64,000 bases of DNA from Pseudomonas helleri (GCF_009600315.1 NZ_WIWC01000014.1:1-64000); one strand, 5' to 3'; numbered from the stretch's first letter, positions 33,817-43,471 are shown. Translations and numbers: made by a program. Notes: generated from the sequence alone by a model not told the origin.

Positions 33817-34637
33817 TGCTCACCTCCGGTGCGCTGCCACAGGAAACTGGCCAGATGCTGGCCGCGCAGGGCTTGTTTCTGTTTTTCCAGCGAGCCGTTG
33901 ATGTTCATCAGGCAGCCGCAGTCAGCGGTCAGCACTTGATGCGCGCCAGTTTCAATCAGGGCGCGGGTCTTGTCGGCGACCATCGCGCCGGAAATATCCG
34001 GCATGCGCACGCTGAATGTCCCGCCGAAACCGCAGCATTCACTTTCGTGGCTGTGGTCAATGCGTTCGACATTGCTCAGTTGTGCGAGCATTTCGCGGCC
34101 GTGCAGGTGGGTGTTCATTTCGCGGCGGGCCGAGCAGGAGGTGTGCAGCGCGACCTTGACCGGAGCGCCGTGGTCCTTGAATTGCACCTTGCACACAAAC
34201 AACAGGAATTCGGTGAGTTCAAAGGTGCGTTCAGCCAATACGTGGACCTTTTTCAAGGTCTCGGGCTCGTCTTTGAACAGGTCTTCGTAGTGCTCGCGCA
34301 ACATGCCGGCGCAGGAACCGGAGGGCACGACCACCGGGTAGTCTTCGGCAAACAGGGCCAGTTGCGAGCGGGCCACTTCCCGAGCCTGTTCGGTGTAACC
34401 CGAGGTGTAGGCCGGTTGGCCGCAGCAGCTTTGGCCTTGAGGGTAAACGACTTCAATGCCTTCACGTTCGATCAGGTGAATGGCGTCCATCCCGGCTTCG
34501 GGGAAGAACAGGTCGACCACGCAGGTGCCGAACAGATAGACCTTGCGCGGTTTTTGCGCGGGGTAGTGACGGGGGGCAGGCAAGGGCGGGGCGACACGGG
34601 TCGCATTCGGCACGGCGTTGTAAAAAAGCTCGCTCAT
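33813..34637 (-). CDS. lutA: LutA, Fe-S oxidoreductase subunit of L-lactate dehydrogenase complex
   Basis: 274 residues from ATG 34637, which has a GGAG site; the frame extends further through hairpin-rich leader that is not protein-like. Two CCG (cysteine-rich) domains are visible: GQSCCGQPAYTSGY in the first half and SECCGFGGTFSVRMPD in the second, which bind unusual Fe-S clusters in this family. First gene of lutABC, 112 bp behind lldP. Confidence 0.93.
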   Translation of the reverse strand: MSELFYNAVPNATRVAPPLPAPRHYPAQKPRKVYLFGTCVVDLFFPEAGMDAIHLIEREGIEVVYPQGQSCCGQPAYTSGYTEQAREVARSQLALFAEDYPVVVPSGSCAGMLREHYEDLFKDEPETLKKVHVLAERTFELTEFLLFVCKVQFKDHGAPVKVALHTSCSARREMNTHLHGREMLAQLSNVERIDHSHESECCGFGGTFSVRMPDISGAMVADKTRALIETGAHQVLTADCGCLMNINGSLEKQKQALRGQHLASFLWQRTGGEQ

Positions 34638-34700
34638 CAGGCGTCTCCGGGTGGTCCCGGTTATATGTCCACGCGAGTGGACCGGGTCGTGAATTACTGA

Positions 34701-34720
34701 CGCCGGGGAGTGCCCCGGCG
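34701..34720 (-). terminator. Hairpin between lldP and lutA
   Basis: Perfect 8-bp stem CGCCGGGG / CCCCGGCG with an AGTG loop, next to a second hairpin GTCCAC-GCGA-GTGGAC (34667-34682). No T-run; probably an mRNA-stability or partial-termination element that sets different levels for permease and enzyme. Confidence 0.5.
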
Positions 34721-34749
34721 CCATTAACGTGCAGTAACCATAGTCCTTA

Positions 34750-36444
34750 TCAGTGCACCAGCATGCCGGTAAACCAATAGGCTTGGGCCAGGGTGATCAG
34801 GCCGACGATGGTGGCGAAGAACAGGCTGTGCTTGAGGGTGAAGCGGAACAGGTCGGATTCTTTGCCCACCAGGCCAGTGGCCGCACAGGCTACGGCGATG
34901 GATTGCGGGGAAATCATCTTGCCGGTCACGCCGCCGCTGGTGTTGGCGGCCACCATCAGGGTGTCGCTGACGCCGATCTGGTGCGCGGTGGTGGCTTGCA
35001 ACGAACTGAACAGGGCGTTGGATGAGGTGTCCGAGCCGGTCAGGAATACGCCCAACCAGCCGAGGAACGGCGAGAAGAACGGGAACGCAGCGCCAGTACC
35101 CGCCAACACCAGTGCCATCGTCGAGGACATGCCGGAGTAGTTGGTGACGAAAGCAAAGGCCAGCACCATGCCGATGGACAGGATCGGCCAACGCAGTTCG
35201 TAGAAGGTCTCTTTCAAAGTGGTCAGACCAGTTTTGAAATCGATTTTCAAGATCATCATCGAGATCAGCGCCGAGAAGAAAATCGCCGTGCCGGTGGCCG
35301 AAATCGGATCTAGCTTGAACACCGCTGCAATGGCGGTCGGAGCGTTAACGATGGGGGCGGTCTTGATCACCAGTTGATCAAGGTGCGGGATCGCAAAGTT
35401 GAATACCCAGCCGTACATCGATCCACCGGGTGAGAACAGTGCCTTGAACGGTTTTAGGGTCCAGATGGTGACCAGTACGGTCAGGATCAGGAACGGCGAC
35501 CAGGCTTTGAGGATCTGCATCAGGCTGTAAGGCGACGACATCAGGTTGGTCGGTTTGCCAAAGCCTCCTGCGCTGGCGGTCACGATTACGTCAGAGCTGA
35601 CGCCAGCAATCTGGGCACCTGCGGTGCGTTTTGGCTGCCAGATTTTCAGGAACAGGGTCAGGCTGATCAGGCTGGCCAGCGCCGAGGTGATGTCCGGCAG
35701 TTCAGGGCCAATGTAGTTCGAGGTGTAGTATTGAGTGATGGCAAAGCTCAAACCCGCCACCAGCGCTGCGGGCCAGGTTTCACGTACACCACGCAGGCCG
35801 TCCATCATGAAGACCAGCCAGAACGGCACGAACAGCGACAACAGCGGCAGTTGGCGACCGGCCATTGCACCGATTTTAAACGCGTCGATGCCGGTCACTT
35901 GACCCGCCACGATGATCGGGATGCCCAAGGCACCAAAGGCAACTGGAGCGGTGTTGGCGATCAGGCACAGGCCAGCGGCGTACAGCGGGTTGAAACCCAG
36001 GCCTACGAGCAATGCGGCAGTGATGGCGACAGGCGCGCCGAAACCCGCTGCACCTTCAAGGAAGGCACCAAAGCAGAAGCCGATCAGCAGCACTTGCAGG
36101 CGTTGGTCGTCAGTGATCGAAAGCACGGAGCTGCGAATAATTTCGAATTGGCCGCTTTTTACGGTCAATTTGTAGAGGAACACCGCGGCCACGATGATCC
36201 ATGCAATGGGCCAAAGGCCGTAGGCAAATCCATAGCCCGCTGCTGCGATGGCCATGTCGACCGGCATCTGGAAGGCAAAGATGGCCACCAGAATCGACAG
36301 GGCAAGGGTAATGCTGCCGGCCACATGCCCTTTGAGACGGAACACGGCCAGTGCCAGGAAGAAAAACACAATCGGAATGACGGCCGCGAGTGCGGACCAG
36401 CCAAGACTGCCGAGCGGACTATAGAGCTGTTGCCAGGTTTGCAT
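34750..36444 (-). CDS. lldP: L-lactate permease
   Basis: 564 residues, about twelve to fourteen transmembrane helices, with the family stretches [17 protein letters not shown] and [19 protein letters not shown]. LldP/GlcA-type carriers take up L- and D-lactate (and glycolate) with protons. First gene of the leftward lactate operon, directly behind the LldR operator. Confidence 0.94.
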   Translation of the reverse strand: MQTWQQLYSPLGSLGWSALAAVIPIVFFFLALAVFRLKGHVAGSITLALSILVAIFAFQMPVDMAIAAAGYGFAYGLWPIAWIIVAAVFLYKLTVKSGQFEIIRSSVLSITDDQRLQVLLIGFCFGAFLEGAAGFGAPVAITAALLVGLGFNPLYAAGLCLIANTAPVAFGALGIPIIVAGQVTGIDAFKIGAMAGRQLPLLSLFVPFWLVFMMDGLRGVRETWPAALVAGLSFAITQYYTSNYIGPELPDITSALASLISLTLFLKIWQPKRTAGAQIAGVSSDVIVTASAGGFGKPTNLMSSPYSLMQILKAWSPFLILTVLVTIWTLKPFKALFSPGGSMYGWVFNFAIPHLDQLVIKTAPIVNAPTAIAAVFKLDPISATGTAIFFSALISMMILKIDFKTGLTTLKETFYELRWPILSIGMVLAFAFVTNYSGMSSTMALVLAGTGAAFPFFSPFLGWLGVFLTGSDTSSNALFSSLQATTAHQIGVSDTLMVAANTSGGVTGKMISPQSIAVACAATGLVGKESDLFRFTLKHSLFFATIVGLITLAQAYWFTGMLVH

Positions 36445-36494
36445 ATGGGGTGGCCCCTAATTGTTATTGGTCAATGCCATCAGTGCTATTGGAT

Positions 36495-36511
36495 AATTGG
36501 TAATACCAATT
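36495..36511. promoter_or_regulatory. LldR operator
   Basis: AATTGGTAATACCAATT, a 17-bp palindrome about a central A, fits the FadR-subfamily pattern TNGTNNNACNA (TGGTAATACCA). It lies 51 bases before the lldP start and about 195 before lldR, the place expected for repression of lldP-lutABC-dld when lactate is absent. Confidence 0.8.
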
Positions 36512-36705
36512 TACAATCACTGTTCGCTAGGTTAGAAGCCTCGTGTGGTGTGTGTCAATTTGCCGCTGCTAAATCTTTCGTCGATATATTCGTTGTCGGC
36601 GCATCTGATGCGGTGCGGTGCGGTTTTTCTGATGGGTGTATAAGGCGCGTCAATCGGCGAGAATAGCGGCCCCCCGACGCATGGTTGGGAGGATGGAGAG
36701 TAGTT

Positions 36706-37473
36706 ATGGGGTTTGATCAAATCCGTCAGCGCCGTTTGTCGGACGATATTGTCGAGCAGCTTGAGGGCATGATCCTTGAGGGCACCTTGAAGTCGGGCGA
36801 GCGTTTGCCGGCTGAGCGTGCGTTAGCTGAACAGTTCGGTGTATCGCGGCCGTCGTTACGTGAGGCGATTCAAAAACTGGCGGCCAAGGGCTTGCTGGTC
36901 AGTCGCCAGGGCGGGGGTAACTATGTAGCGACTTCGCTGGGTTCGACGTTCAGCGACCCGTTGTTGCAATTGCTCGAAAGTAACCCTGAAGCGCAGCGAG
37001 ACCTGCTTGAGTTCCGTCATACGCTGGAGGCGTCGTGCGCGTATTACGCAGCGTTGCGCGCCACGGAGATGGATCGCGAGCGTTTGCGTCTGGCGTTCGA
37101 GCGATTGCAGGATTGTTATGCGCGGGTTGATGAAGTGGGCCGGGCCGAGGAGGGTGAGGCGGATGCCAGCTTTCACTTGGCGATTGCCGAAGCCAGTCAT
37201 AACGCCGTGTTGTTACACACGATTCGCGGGCTATTTGACCTGCTCAAGCGCAACGTGGTGACTAACATTGGCGGCATGTACAAGCAGCGCAGCGAAACGC
37301 GCGACATGCTGATCAGTCAGCATCGCGAGTTGTATCTGGCCATTATCGAAGGGCGTGCAGAAGACGCGCGTGAAGTGGCGAGTCGGCATCTGGTGTATGT
37401 GCAGGAAGTATTGGAAGAAGTGCGTCAGGAAGTGCAGCGCATGGCGCGGGCAGAGCGGCGTAATGGGCTGTGA
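36706..37473 (+). CDS. lldR: LldR, FadR-subfamily GntR regulator of lactate use
   Basis: 255 residues from ATG 36706 (GGAG site). An N-terminal winged helix-turn-helix (GERLPAERALAEQFGVSRPSLREAIQKLA region, about 28-56) and a helical FCD effector domain with the metal-binding Asp and His residues (EFRHTLEA, ASFHLAIAEASHN, SQHREL). Divergent from lldP. LldR regulators are released from DNA by lactate, switching on the permease and dehydrogenases. PdhR-type regulators look alike, but the neighbours decide the call. Confidence 0.9.
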   Translation: MGFDQIRQRRLSDDIVEQLEGMILEGTLKSGERLPAERALAEQFGVSRPSLREAIQKLAAKGLLVSRQGGGNYVATSLGSTFSDPLLQLLESNPEAQRDLLEFRHTLEASCAYYAALRATEMDRERLRLAFERLQDCYARVDEVGRAEEGEADASFHLAIAEASHNAVLLHTIRGLFDLLKRNVVTNIGGMYKQRSETRDMLISQHRELYLAIIEGRAEDAREVASRHLVYVQEVLEEVRQEVQRMARAERRNGL

Positions 37474-37480
37474 TTCAATA

Positions 37481-37620
37481 CGTAGCAGCTGCCGAAGGCT
37501 GCGTTCGGCGACGTAGTCGTCGTAAAGCCGGTTAGCGAGACCTTAGTGGCAGGTCGCGTTTCTAGCATTTACGATCGCTTCGCGACCGAACGCAGCCTCG
37601 CAGGCTCGTCAGCTGCTACG
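37481..37620. repeat. Long imperfect palindrome between lldR and smpB
   Basis: The 140-bp gap begins CGTAGCAGCTGCCGAAGGCT and ends with its approximate complement CAGGCTCGTCAGCTGCTACG; internal arms CGTTCGG / CCGAACG also pair. Such elements are dispersed between convergent genes in Pseudomonas and form long stem-loops. It lies exactly between two convergent genes and may end both transcripts. Confidence 0.75.
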
Positions 37621-37641
37621 AGGTGCGGGGGCGCTCGGAAA

Positions 37642-38124
37642 CTAGTCTTCCTTACCCTTGTTACGCACCGCGCGTTGTAGCTCGCGATCGGAATCGCGTT
37701 CGCGCTCGGTGTGGCGCTTGTCGTATTCCTTCTTGCCTTTACCCAGGGCAATTTCGCACTTGATCAAGTGCTTGCTCCAGTAAAGCGAGAGGCAGACGCA
37801 GGCGTAACCCTTTTGCTGCACCGAGGCAAACAGCTTTTCAAGCTCGCGCTTGTTAAGCAGCAGTTTGCGACTGCGCGTAGGGTCGGCGATAACGTGGGTG
37901 CTGGCGGTCGTCAGGGGGGCGATATGGCTGCCAAGCAACCATGCTTCTCCGTCCTTGAGCAGCACGTAGCTGTCGACCAGCTGTGCCTTGCCTGCACGCA
38001 GACTTTTTACTTCCCAGCCGGCCAGGACCAGACCAGCCTCGAACCGATGTTCGATGAAGTAATCGTGTCGCGCTTTTTTATTCTGCGCGATGGTCCCTGT
38101 GGGGTGTTTCTTCTGTTTAGCCAT
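37642..38124 (-). CDS. smpB: SmpB, tmRNA-binding protein
   Basis: 160 residues from ATG 38124, giving the N-terminus [20 protein letters not shown] and the usual length; a longer frame adds 15 unsupported residues. The OB-fold core contains [28 protein letters not shown] wording and the C-terminal tail ([20 protein letters not shown]) that folds into the mRNA channel. It carries alanyl-tmRNA to stalled ribosomes. ssrA is in the same window about 10 kb away. Confidence 0.96.
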   Translation of the reverse strand: MAKQKKHPTGTIAQNKKARHDYFIEHRFEAGLVLAGWEVKSLRAGKAQLVDSYVLLKDGEAWLLGSHIAPLTTASTHVIADPTRSRKLLLNKRELEKLFASVQQKGYACVCLSLYWSKHLIKCEIALGKGKKEYDKRHTERERDSDRELQRAVRNKGKED

Positions 38125-38264
38125 AGGGCCGGCATTATAGGCAGTTGCGAGCGTGTCGGCTACGGTCATGCAACGAGATTACGTGTGCAGGACAGCGCGC
38201 TTGAGCCGGTAGGGTGATTCCCGGACAATGCGCCCTCTTTTTTTAGTGGTTGGGCGTAGTAACG

Positions 38265-39668
38265 ATGTCGACAGACAAGGTTTCTGTCCACGGCAGTTGG
38301 GCAAGCCGTTGGGTCTTTATTCTCGCTGCGACCGGTTCTGCCGTGGGTTTGGGCAGTATCTGGAAATTCCCTTACATGGTCGGCGTCTATGGTGGCGGCG
38401 CCTTTGTGCTGGTGTTCTTGGCCTGTATCGCGCTGATTGGTGTGCCGGTCATGCTGGCCGAAACCTTGATTGGTCGGCGGGCGCAGCTGAGCCCGGCGAA
38501 TGCCTTGAAGGTGCTGGCGGTCGAGGCCGGGCATTCGGCGCGTTGGTCGTGGGGCGCCTTTGCCGGGATGATCACGGCATTACTGATTTTGTCTTTCTAT
38601 AGTGTGGTGGGCGGCTGGTCGCTCGATTACATCATCAATATGGGCAAGGGCGATTTTCAGGGCGCGACGGCAGATCAGGTCGGTGCTTACTTCGGGAGTG
38701 TGATCGCTGACCCGTGGCGTCTGACGTTCTGGCACACGGCCTTTATGCTGTTGTCGGCGTATGTGATTGCCAAAGGGGTGGTGGCGGGGCTTGAGCGCAG
38801 CCTGCGGATCATGATGCCCATTCTGTTTGTGCTGCTGCTGGTGCTGCTGGGTTACAGCATGACCACGGGGCATTTTATGGAAGGCGTGCATTTTATGTTC
38901 GACTTCAACCCAGATCGGGTGCTCGATGGTTTGCTCGCAGCCATGGGGCACGCGTTCTTTTCTCTGAGTGTGGGCGTTGGATCGATCATGATCTATGGTG
39001 CGTATATGCCCAAGAACGCTTCAATCTCCGGGACTGTGGTCGGTGTGGCGTTGATCGATACGTTTGTCTCATTGCTCGCCGGGCTGGCATTGTTTCCAAT
39101 TGTTTTTGCTTCGGGATTGAACCCTAGTGAAGGGCCCGGTCTGATGTTTGTGACCTTGCCGTTTGCCTTTGGCAATGTGGCGTTTGGGCAGCTTATGGGC
39201 GTGGTGTTCTTTGTGTTGGTGGCCGTGGCGGCCTGGAGCTCGGCAATTTCATTGCTTGAGCCGATGGTGGCTTATCTGGTCGAACGAACCAAGGTTCGAC
39301 GCTTATGGGTAACGTTCTGGTTGGCGTTCAGTTGCTGGTTTGTGGGGCTGGGCACGGTGTTTTCCTTCAACATCTGGAAACAAGCCAAGTTCTTTGTGAG
39401 TGAAGACTCAGGTTTTCACCTGTATCAGTGGGGCGCTGCGAGCGGCCTCGACTTCTTTGGTGTCGTGGATTTCTTCACCTCGCGTATCATGTTGCCTTTG
39501 GGCGGGCTGTGCTTTGTGGTCTTTGCAGGCTGGATCATGGGGCGTGGCGCGGTACGCGACGAATTGTCGATGCGCAGCCCGGTGCTGTTCGCCTTGACAC
39601 TTTTTTTGATGCGCTATGTGGCGCCACTCGGCATTCTGATTGTGTTTGCCGCCCAGCTGTGGAAATAA
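38265..39668 (+). CDS. Sodium-dependent transporter, NSS (SNF) family
   Basis: 467 residues from ATG 38265. About eleven to twelve transmembrane helices; the N-terminal WASRWVFILAATGSAVGLGS with IWKFPYM forms the first helix, which carries the Na+ and substrate sites in LeuT-like NSS carriers. Usually these take up an amino acid such as tryptophan, leucine or tyrosine, or an amine; the substrate cannot be read from the sequence. In PAO1 a similar gene sits next to smpB, consistent with core synteny. Confidence 0.88.
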   Translation: MSTDKVSVHGSWASRWVFILAATGSAVGLGSIWKFPYMVGVYGGGAFVLVFLACIALIGVPVMLAETLIGRRAQLSPANALKVLAVEAGHSARWSWGAFAGMITALLILSFYSVVGGWSLDYIINMGKGDFQGATADQVGAYFGSVIADPWRLTFWHTAFMLLSAYVIAKGVVAGLERSLRIMMPILFVLLLVLLGYSMTTGHFMEGVHFMFDFNPDRVLDGLLAAMGHAFFSLSVGVGSIMIYGAYMPKNASISGTVVGVALIDTFVSLLAGLALFPIVFASGLNPSEGPGLMFVTLPFAFGNVAFGQLMGVVFFVLVAVAAWSSAISLLEPMVAYLVERTKVRRLWVTFWLAFSCWFVGLGTVFSFNIWKQAKFFVSEDSGFHLYQWGAASGLDFFGVVDFFTSRIMLPLGGLCFVVFAGWIMGRGAVRDELSMRSPVLFALTLFLMRYVAPLGILIVFAAQLWK

Positions 39669-39675
39669 CGCTGAC

Positions 39676-40110
39676 ATGACTACCCATATCCAACGCTCTG
39701 CTTTGCTGCCTTATCCGGCGCAAGCGCTTTATGACCTGGTTAACGATGTAGAGCATTACCCGGATTTTCTGCCGTGGTGTTCCTCCGTCGAGCTGATCGA
39801 AAAGTCTGATGTGCTGATGCGTGCCAGTCTGGGCGTGGCCAAGGCCGGGCTGAGCCAGCACTTTGTAACGCGCAATACCTTGGTGCCGGGACAATCCATT
39901 GAAATGAACCTGGAAGAGGGGCCTTTCAAGCAATTGCATGGTCTCTGGGTGTTCAAGCCTTTGGGTGAGAAGGCCTGCAAGATCAGTCTGGACATGACCT
40001 TCGATTACGCCGGGCCGCTGGTCAAGGCGACGCTGGGGCCTTTGTTCAATCAGGCGGCCAATACGTTAGTGGATGCGTTTTGTCAGCGAGCCAAACAGCT
40101 CTATGGTTGA
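39676..40110 (+). CDS. ratA: RatA/COQ10-like START-domain protein
   Basis: 144 residues from ATG 39676. A START/Bet v1-like fold with the N-terminal HIQRSALLPYPAQALYDLVN and VEHYPDFLPWC typical of the RatA/COQ10 family. In E. coli the protein was called a toxin that blocks 70S assembly, while COQ10 proteins bind ubiquinone; the second role is the more likely housekeeping one. Overlaps rnfH by eight bases, so the pair is coupled, as in many gamma-proteobacteria. Confidence 0.9.
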   Translation: MTTHIQRSALLPYPAQALYDLVNDVEHYPDFLPWCSSVELIEKSDVLMRASLGVAKAGLSQHFVTRNTLVPGQSIEMNLEEGPFKQLHGLWVFKPLGEKACKISLDMTFDYAGPLVKATLGPLFNQAANTLVDAFCQRAKQLYG

Positions 40111-40420
40111 TTCGTTGATTGACGTCGAAGTGGTGTATGCGGCGATTGATCGACAGCGTTTGCTGGCTTTTACCGTTGCGCAGGGAACAAGCGTGCGCGC
40201 TGCGTTGCTGGCTTCGGGCATTGGAAATGAGTTTCCTGAGCTTGATCTGACAAGCTGCCCTGTGGGTATCTTTGGTAAGCAGGTGGCGGATCCGCAAAAT
40301 CAGGTGTTGCAGGCGGGGGAGCGCATCGAGATTTACCGCCCGCTGTTGGCAGACCCAAAAGAAATACGCCGCCAACGGGCCGCTAAAGCGGCCGAAGCCA
40401 AGCGTCAGAGTCAGGTGTAA
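40103..40420 (+). CDS. rnfH: RnfH-family (UPF0125) protein
   Basis: 105 residues from ATG 40103. A ubiquitin-like beta-grasp protein (IDVEVVYAAIDRQ, VGIFGKQV, LQAGERIEIYRPL). The family is found beside ratA and sometimes rnf genes; its function is not settled. A bidirectional terminator follows, shared with bamE. Confidence 0.9.
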   Translation: MVDSLIDVEVVYAAIDRQRLLAFTVAQGTSVRAALLASGIGNEFPELDLTSCPVGIFGKQVADPQNQVLQAGERIEIYRPLLADPKEIRRQRAAKAAEAKRQSQV

Positions 40421-40439
40421 GAGCGTTTTCTCAGGCAAC

Positions 40440-40466
40440 AAAAAGCCCGGCATGCCGGGCTTTTTT
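40440..40466. terminator. Bidirectional terminator between rnfH and bamE
   Basis: AAAAAGCCCGGCA / TGCCGGGCTTTTTT: perfect stem with an A-run on the left and a T-run on the right, serving both convergent genes. Confidence 0.92.
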
Positions 40467-40480
40467 GTACCGAACGATAA

Positions 40481-41011
40481 TTATTCGTCGGTATCCAGAG
40501 GCTCTGGAGTCGGAACGGGTACCGTTTCGACGCCGTCGACGTCCTTCTGGATTTGATCGAGCAGCGAACCCGGCTTGGCAGGAACTTCGCTCTTCTCTTC
40601 AGCAGGCGCGTCAGGCGCTGCCGGCTCAACCACATTGGTGGCGCCGTCCTTGCCGAGAATGGCTTCGTCACGGCTTACGCCTGGCTTGAAGTCGCCTGAC
40701 AAGCTAACGAGCTGGTCATTTTCGTTGAAGAACACACTGATGCGTTCTTGTTGGCGCTCACCGCCGCCGGGCTGCAGGCTATACAAATAATCCCAGCGAT
40801 CAGGGTGGAATGTATCGGTCAGCAGGGCGTTGCCCATAATAAACCGCACTTGCCGGCGGGTCATTCCCGGGCGTAACTGGTTTATCATGTCCTGCGTGAC
40901 GACATTGCCCTGTTGGATGTCGATTTTGTAAACCCCGGGGAATGAACAACCGGCGAGTGCGAGCAGTCCCACAAAGGTGAAACTGGTTAGCAAGAGCTTG
41001 GTGTTTTGCAT
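40481..41011 (-). CDS. bamE: BamE (OmlA/SmpA), outer-membrane assembly lipoprotein
   Basis: 176 residues. Lipoprotein signal with lipobox LAGC (Cys about residue 22), then the SmpA/OmlA domain ([38 protein letters not shown]). It is longer than E. coli BamE because of a Pro/Glu-rich C-terminal tail (about residues 125-176), as in other Pseudomonas. Component of the BAM complex that inserts beta-barrel proteins. Divergent from fur. Confidence 0.95.
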   Translation of the reverse strand: MQNTKLLLTSFTFVGLLALAGCSFPGVYKIDIQQGNVVTQDMINQLRPGMTRRQVRFIMGNALLTDTFHPDRWDYLYSLQPGGGERQQERISVFFNENDQLVSLSGDFKPGVSRDEAILGKDGATNVVEPAAPDAPAEEKSEVPAKPGSLLDQIQKDVDGVETVPVPTPEPLDTDE

Positions 41012-41109
41012 CGGTGGGCGACTTCCACTATCTTGGCTGGGACAACGTAAACGCCGATCATACCCGTATTAATAGAAGCTGCGAAGCGGCTTCCGCGAGA
41101 AAGCTAACC

Positions 41110-41523
41110 ATGGTTGAAAATAGCGAACTCCGTAAAGCCGGACTGAAGGTGACTCTGCCACGAGTCAAAATCCTGCAAATGCTTGACTCTGCCGAGCAGC
41201 GTCACATGAGCGCCGAGGATGTTTACAAGGCACTCATGACCGCTGGTGAGGACGTAGGACTGGCCACGGTTTACCGTGTACTGACTCAGTTTGAGTCCGC
41301 AGGGCTGGTGATTCGCCACAATTTTGATGGCGGTCATGCAGTCTTCGAATTGGCTGATGCCGATGGTGGCCATCACGACCACATGGTCAATGTGGACAGC
41401 GGCGAAGTGATCGAATTTTTCGACGAAGACATCGAAAAACTGCAACATGCCATCGCTGCTAAACACGGTGTTGAGCTGGTGGATCACAATCTTGTTTTGT
41501 ACGTGCGCAAGAAAACAAAATAA
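41110..41523 (+). CDS. fur: Fur, ferric uptake regulator
   Basis: 137 residues from ATG 41110. A winged-helix DNA-binding domain (LKVTLPRVKILQML, DVGLATVYRVLTQFE) and dimerisation/metal domain with GGHHDHMV and the C-terminal His/Glu ligands. Represses iron-uptake genes when bound to Fe2+. It contains no cysteine at all, so it cannot hold a structural zinc through Cys4. Divergent from bamE, the order seen in other pseudomonads. A longer frame upstream lacks family similarity. Confidence 0.96.
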   Translation: MVENSELRKAGLKVTLPRVKILQMLDSAEQRHMSAEDVYKALMTAGEDVGLATVYRVLTQFESAGLVIRHNFDGGHAVFELADADGGHHDHMVNVDSGEVIEFFDEDIEKLQHAIAAKHGVELVDHNLVLYVRKKTK

Positions 41524-41555
41524 GTCTGTAGCGCGAATTTCGGTTCGCGAAACCA

Positions 41556-41583
41556 ACAAAGGCGACCCAAGGGTCGCCTTTGT
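41556..41583 (+). terminator. Terminator between fur and recN
   Basis: Perfect 13-bp inverted repeat ACAAAGGCGACCC / GGGTCGCCTTTGT between convergent fur and recN; likely works both ways. Confidence 0.85.
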
Positions 41584-41618
41584 GCTGTCTGGCTGGCGGC
41601 TTTTGCTACCGTTCGTCG

Positions 41619-43301
41619 CTAAGCTGCAAGAATTTTTGCAGTAACCACCATTTTCTTGGCATGCGCCAACGATTCCTTGGTCAGGTCGATGCCGCCAAGC
41701 ATGCGTGCAACTTCTTCTATGCGCTCTTTCTTGCTCAGCTTCGACACCGCGGTGCGAGTGGTGTCGCTCTCTCGAACCTTGTGTACAAATAGATGCTGAT
41801 GGCATTGCGCAGCCACTTGCGGCAAGTGAGTGACGGTGAGCACTTGGCCGCGTTCGCCGAGTCGGCGTAATAGTTGGCCCACGATTTCAGCCGTCGGGCC
41901 GCCAATGCCGACGTCAACCTCGTCAAATACCAGGGTCGGCACCCGTGAGGTTTGCGCGGTGATGACCTGGATGGCGAGGCTGATGCGTGACAGCTCGCCA
42001 CCCGACGCTACTTTAGCCAGCGCTTTAAGAGGCTGGCCGGGGTTGGCACTGACCAGTAACTCTACTTGCTCCAGGCCATGTGGCATCGGGTCAGCGCTGG
42101 CCTGCGGCCGCAGCTCGATCAAGAAACGCCCGCCGGGCATGCCCAGTCGCTGAATTTCTTCTTCAACTGCGCTGCTCAGGCAGGTAGCGGCCTGGCCTCG
42201 AAGGTTGCTGAGTTCGCGTGCACATTCTTGATAGTGGCGGGTATAGGCAGTCAGTTCGTTGGCCAGACGTTCGATGGACTCATCGTTGGCATTGAGGCTT
42301 TCGAGCTCATCCAGCAGTCGTTGTTGTAAAGCGGGCACATCGTTCGGCTGCACGCGATGTTTGCGCGCGAGGGTATAGATGGTGTCGAGGCGCTCTTCCA
42401 GATACTGCAACCGTCCCGGATCAGCATCAAAATGATCAAGGAAACGGTTGAGTTCGCCTACGGCTTCTTCGACCTGGATTTGTGCACTGGCCAGCAGGTC
42501 AGTGGCTTCGCTCAGTGAGCCGGAGCTGTTGTTGATGCTCGACAGTCGGTTCAGGCTGACCGTCAATGCATTAAGGACGTTACCGGAGTCATTTTCGCTG
42601 CACTGTTCAACCACTTGGCGGCAGATCGTGAGCAAGGTTTCGGCATTGGTCAGGTTCTTGTGTTCCTGCTCCAGCTCTTCCAGTTCGTTTTCACCCAACG
42701 ACAGAGTTTCCAGCTCTTCAAGCTGATAGCTCAATAGCTGATGACGCGCGCGTTGTTCATCGCCAGAGTTGGTGAGGTGTTCGAGTTCCTGTCGCGTTTG
42801 GCGCCACCGTTGTGCAGCCAGTTGAACCTGACGGGACAGGTCGGTGGCACCCGCATACTCGTCCAGCAAGCGACGATGGGTGTCAGGTTTCAGCAGCGAT
42901 TGGTGCTCATGCTGACTGTGAATATCAATCAACAACTCACCCAAGGCTTTCAGGTCGCCTTGAGGGCAGGGCGTGCCGTTGATATAGCTGCGCGAACGCC
43001 CTTCGGTCGTGATCACGCGGCGCAGAATGCATGGGCCATCACTTTCCAGGTCTCTGTCGGCAAGCCAGGCACGTGCTTCGGGAATATCTTGCAGGTCGAA
43101 GGTGGCAAGGATGTCCGCTTTATCGGCGCCCGGGCGAACTACGCCACTGTCGGCGCGGTCTCCCAATGTGAGGCCTAAGGCATCAAGCATGATCGATTTG
43201 CCAGCACCGGTCTCGCCAGTGATTACACTCATCCCGCGATCCAGTTCAAGATCGAGATGTTCAACGATGGCGTAGTTATGAACGGACAGGTGCACCAGCA
43301 T
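41619..43301 (-). CDS. recN: RecN, DNA double-strand-break repair ATPase
   Basis: 560 residues from ATG 43301, giving MLVHLSVHNYAIVEHLDLEL, the usual SMC-type start; the open frame continues 240 codons upstream but is antisense to grpE. Walker A GETGAGKS, long coiled coils (about 150-350), ABC signature KVASGGELSRISLA and Walker B TLVFDEVDVGIGG. RecN holds broken DNA ends or sister chromosomes together during recombination repair. An SOS box lies just upstream, agreeing with LexA control. Confidence 0.96.
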   Translation of the reverse strand: MLVHLSVHNYAIVEHLDLELDRGMSVITGETGAGKSIMLDALGLTLGDRADSGVVRPGADKADILATFDLQDIPEARAWLADRDLESDGPCILRRVITTEGRSRSYINGTPCPQGDLKALGELLIDIHSQHEHQSLLKPDTHRRLLDEYAGATDLSRQVQLAAQRWRQTRQELEHLTNSGDEQRARHQLLSYQLEELETLSLGENELEELEQEHKNLTNAETLLTICRQVVEQCSENDSGNVLNALTVSLNRLSSINNSSGSLSEATDLLASAQIQVEEAVGELNRFLDHFDADPGRLQYLEERLDTIYTLARKHRVQPNDVPALQQRLLDELESLNANDESIERLANELTAYTRHYQECARELSNLRGQAATCLSSAVEEEIQRLGMPGGRFLIELRPQASADPMPHGLEQVELLVSANPGQPLKALAKVASGGELSRISLAIQVITAQTSRVPTLVFDEVDVGIGGPTAEIVGQLLRRLGERGQVLTVTHLPQVAAQCHQHLFVHKVRESDTTRTAVSKLSKKERIEEVARMLGGIDLTKESLAHAKKMVVTAKILAA

Positions 43302-43325
43302 AGGAGCTGCTCCAAAACGTAATGT

Positions 43326-43341
43326 CTGGTTATTTATACAG
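43326..43341 (-). promoter_or_regulatory. LexA (SOS) box of recN
   Basis: Read on the minus strand: CTGTATAAATAACCAG, a CTG-N10-CAG site with an AT-rich centre, 25 bases before the recN start. Matches the gamma-proteobacterial LexA pattern CTGTATATATATACAG. Confidence 0.85.
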
Positions 43342-43471
43342 TGTTTTGTTTCGTGCTGACAATGGCTGTGTTTAGTACGATTTGCTTGGGTTTTGTGATT
43401 TTTTAGCGCGTTTTGATTTTTGGATGGGGATTGCGGGCAGGACAAAGACGTATTGTTAGTGCGTTGTGGCT

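Noticed and set aside
39676..40420. ratA-rnfH as a toxin-antitoxin pair
   Set aside because: Despite the RatA name, this is a conserved core pair with COQ10-like and UPF0125 members; no antitoxin logic is visible.
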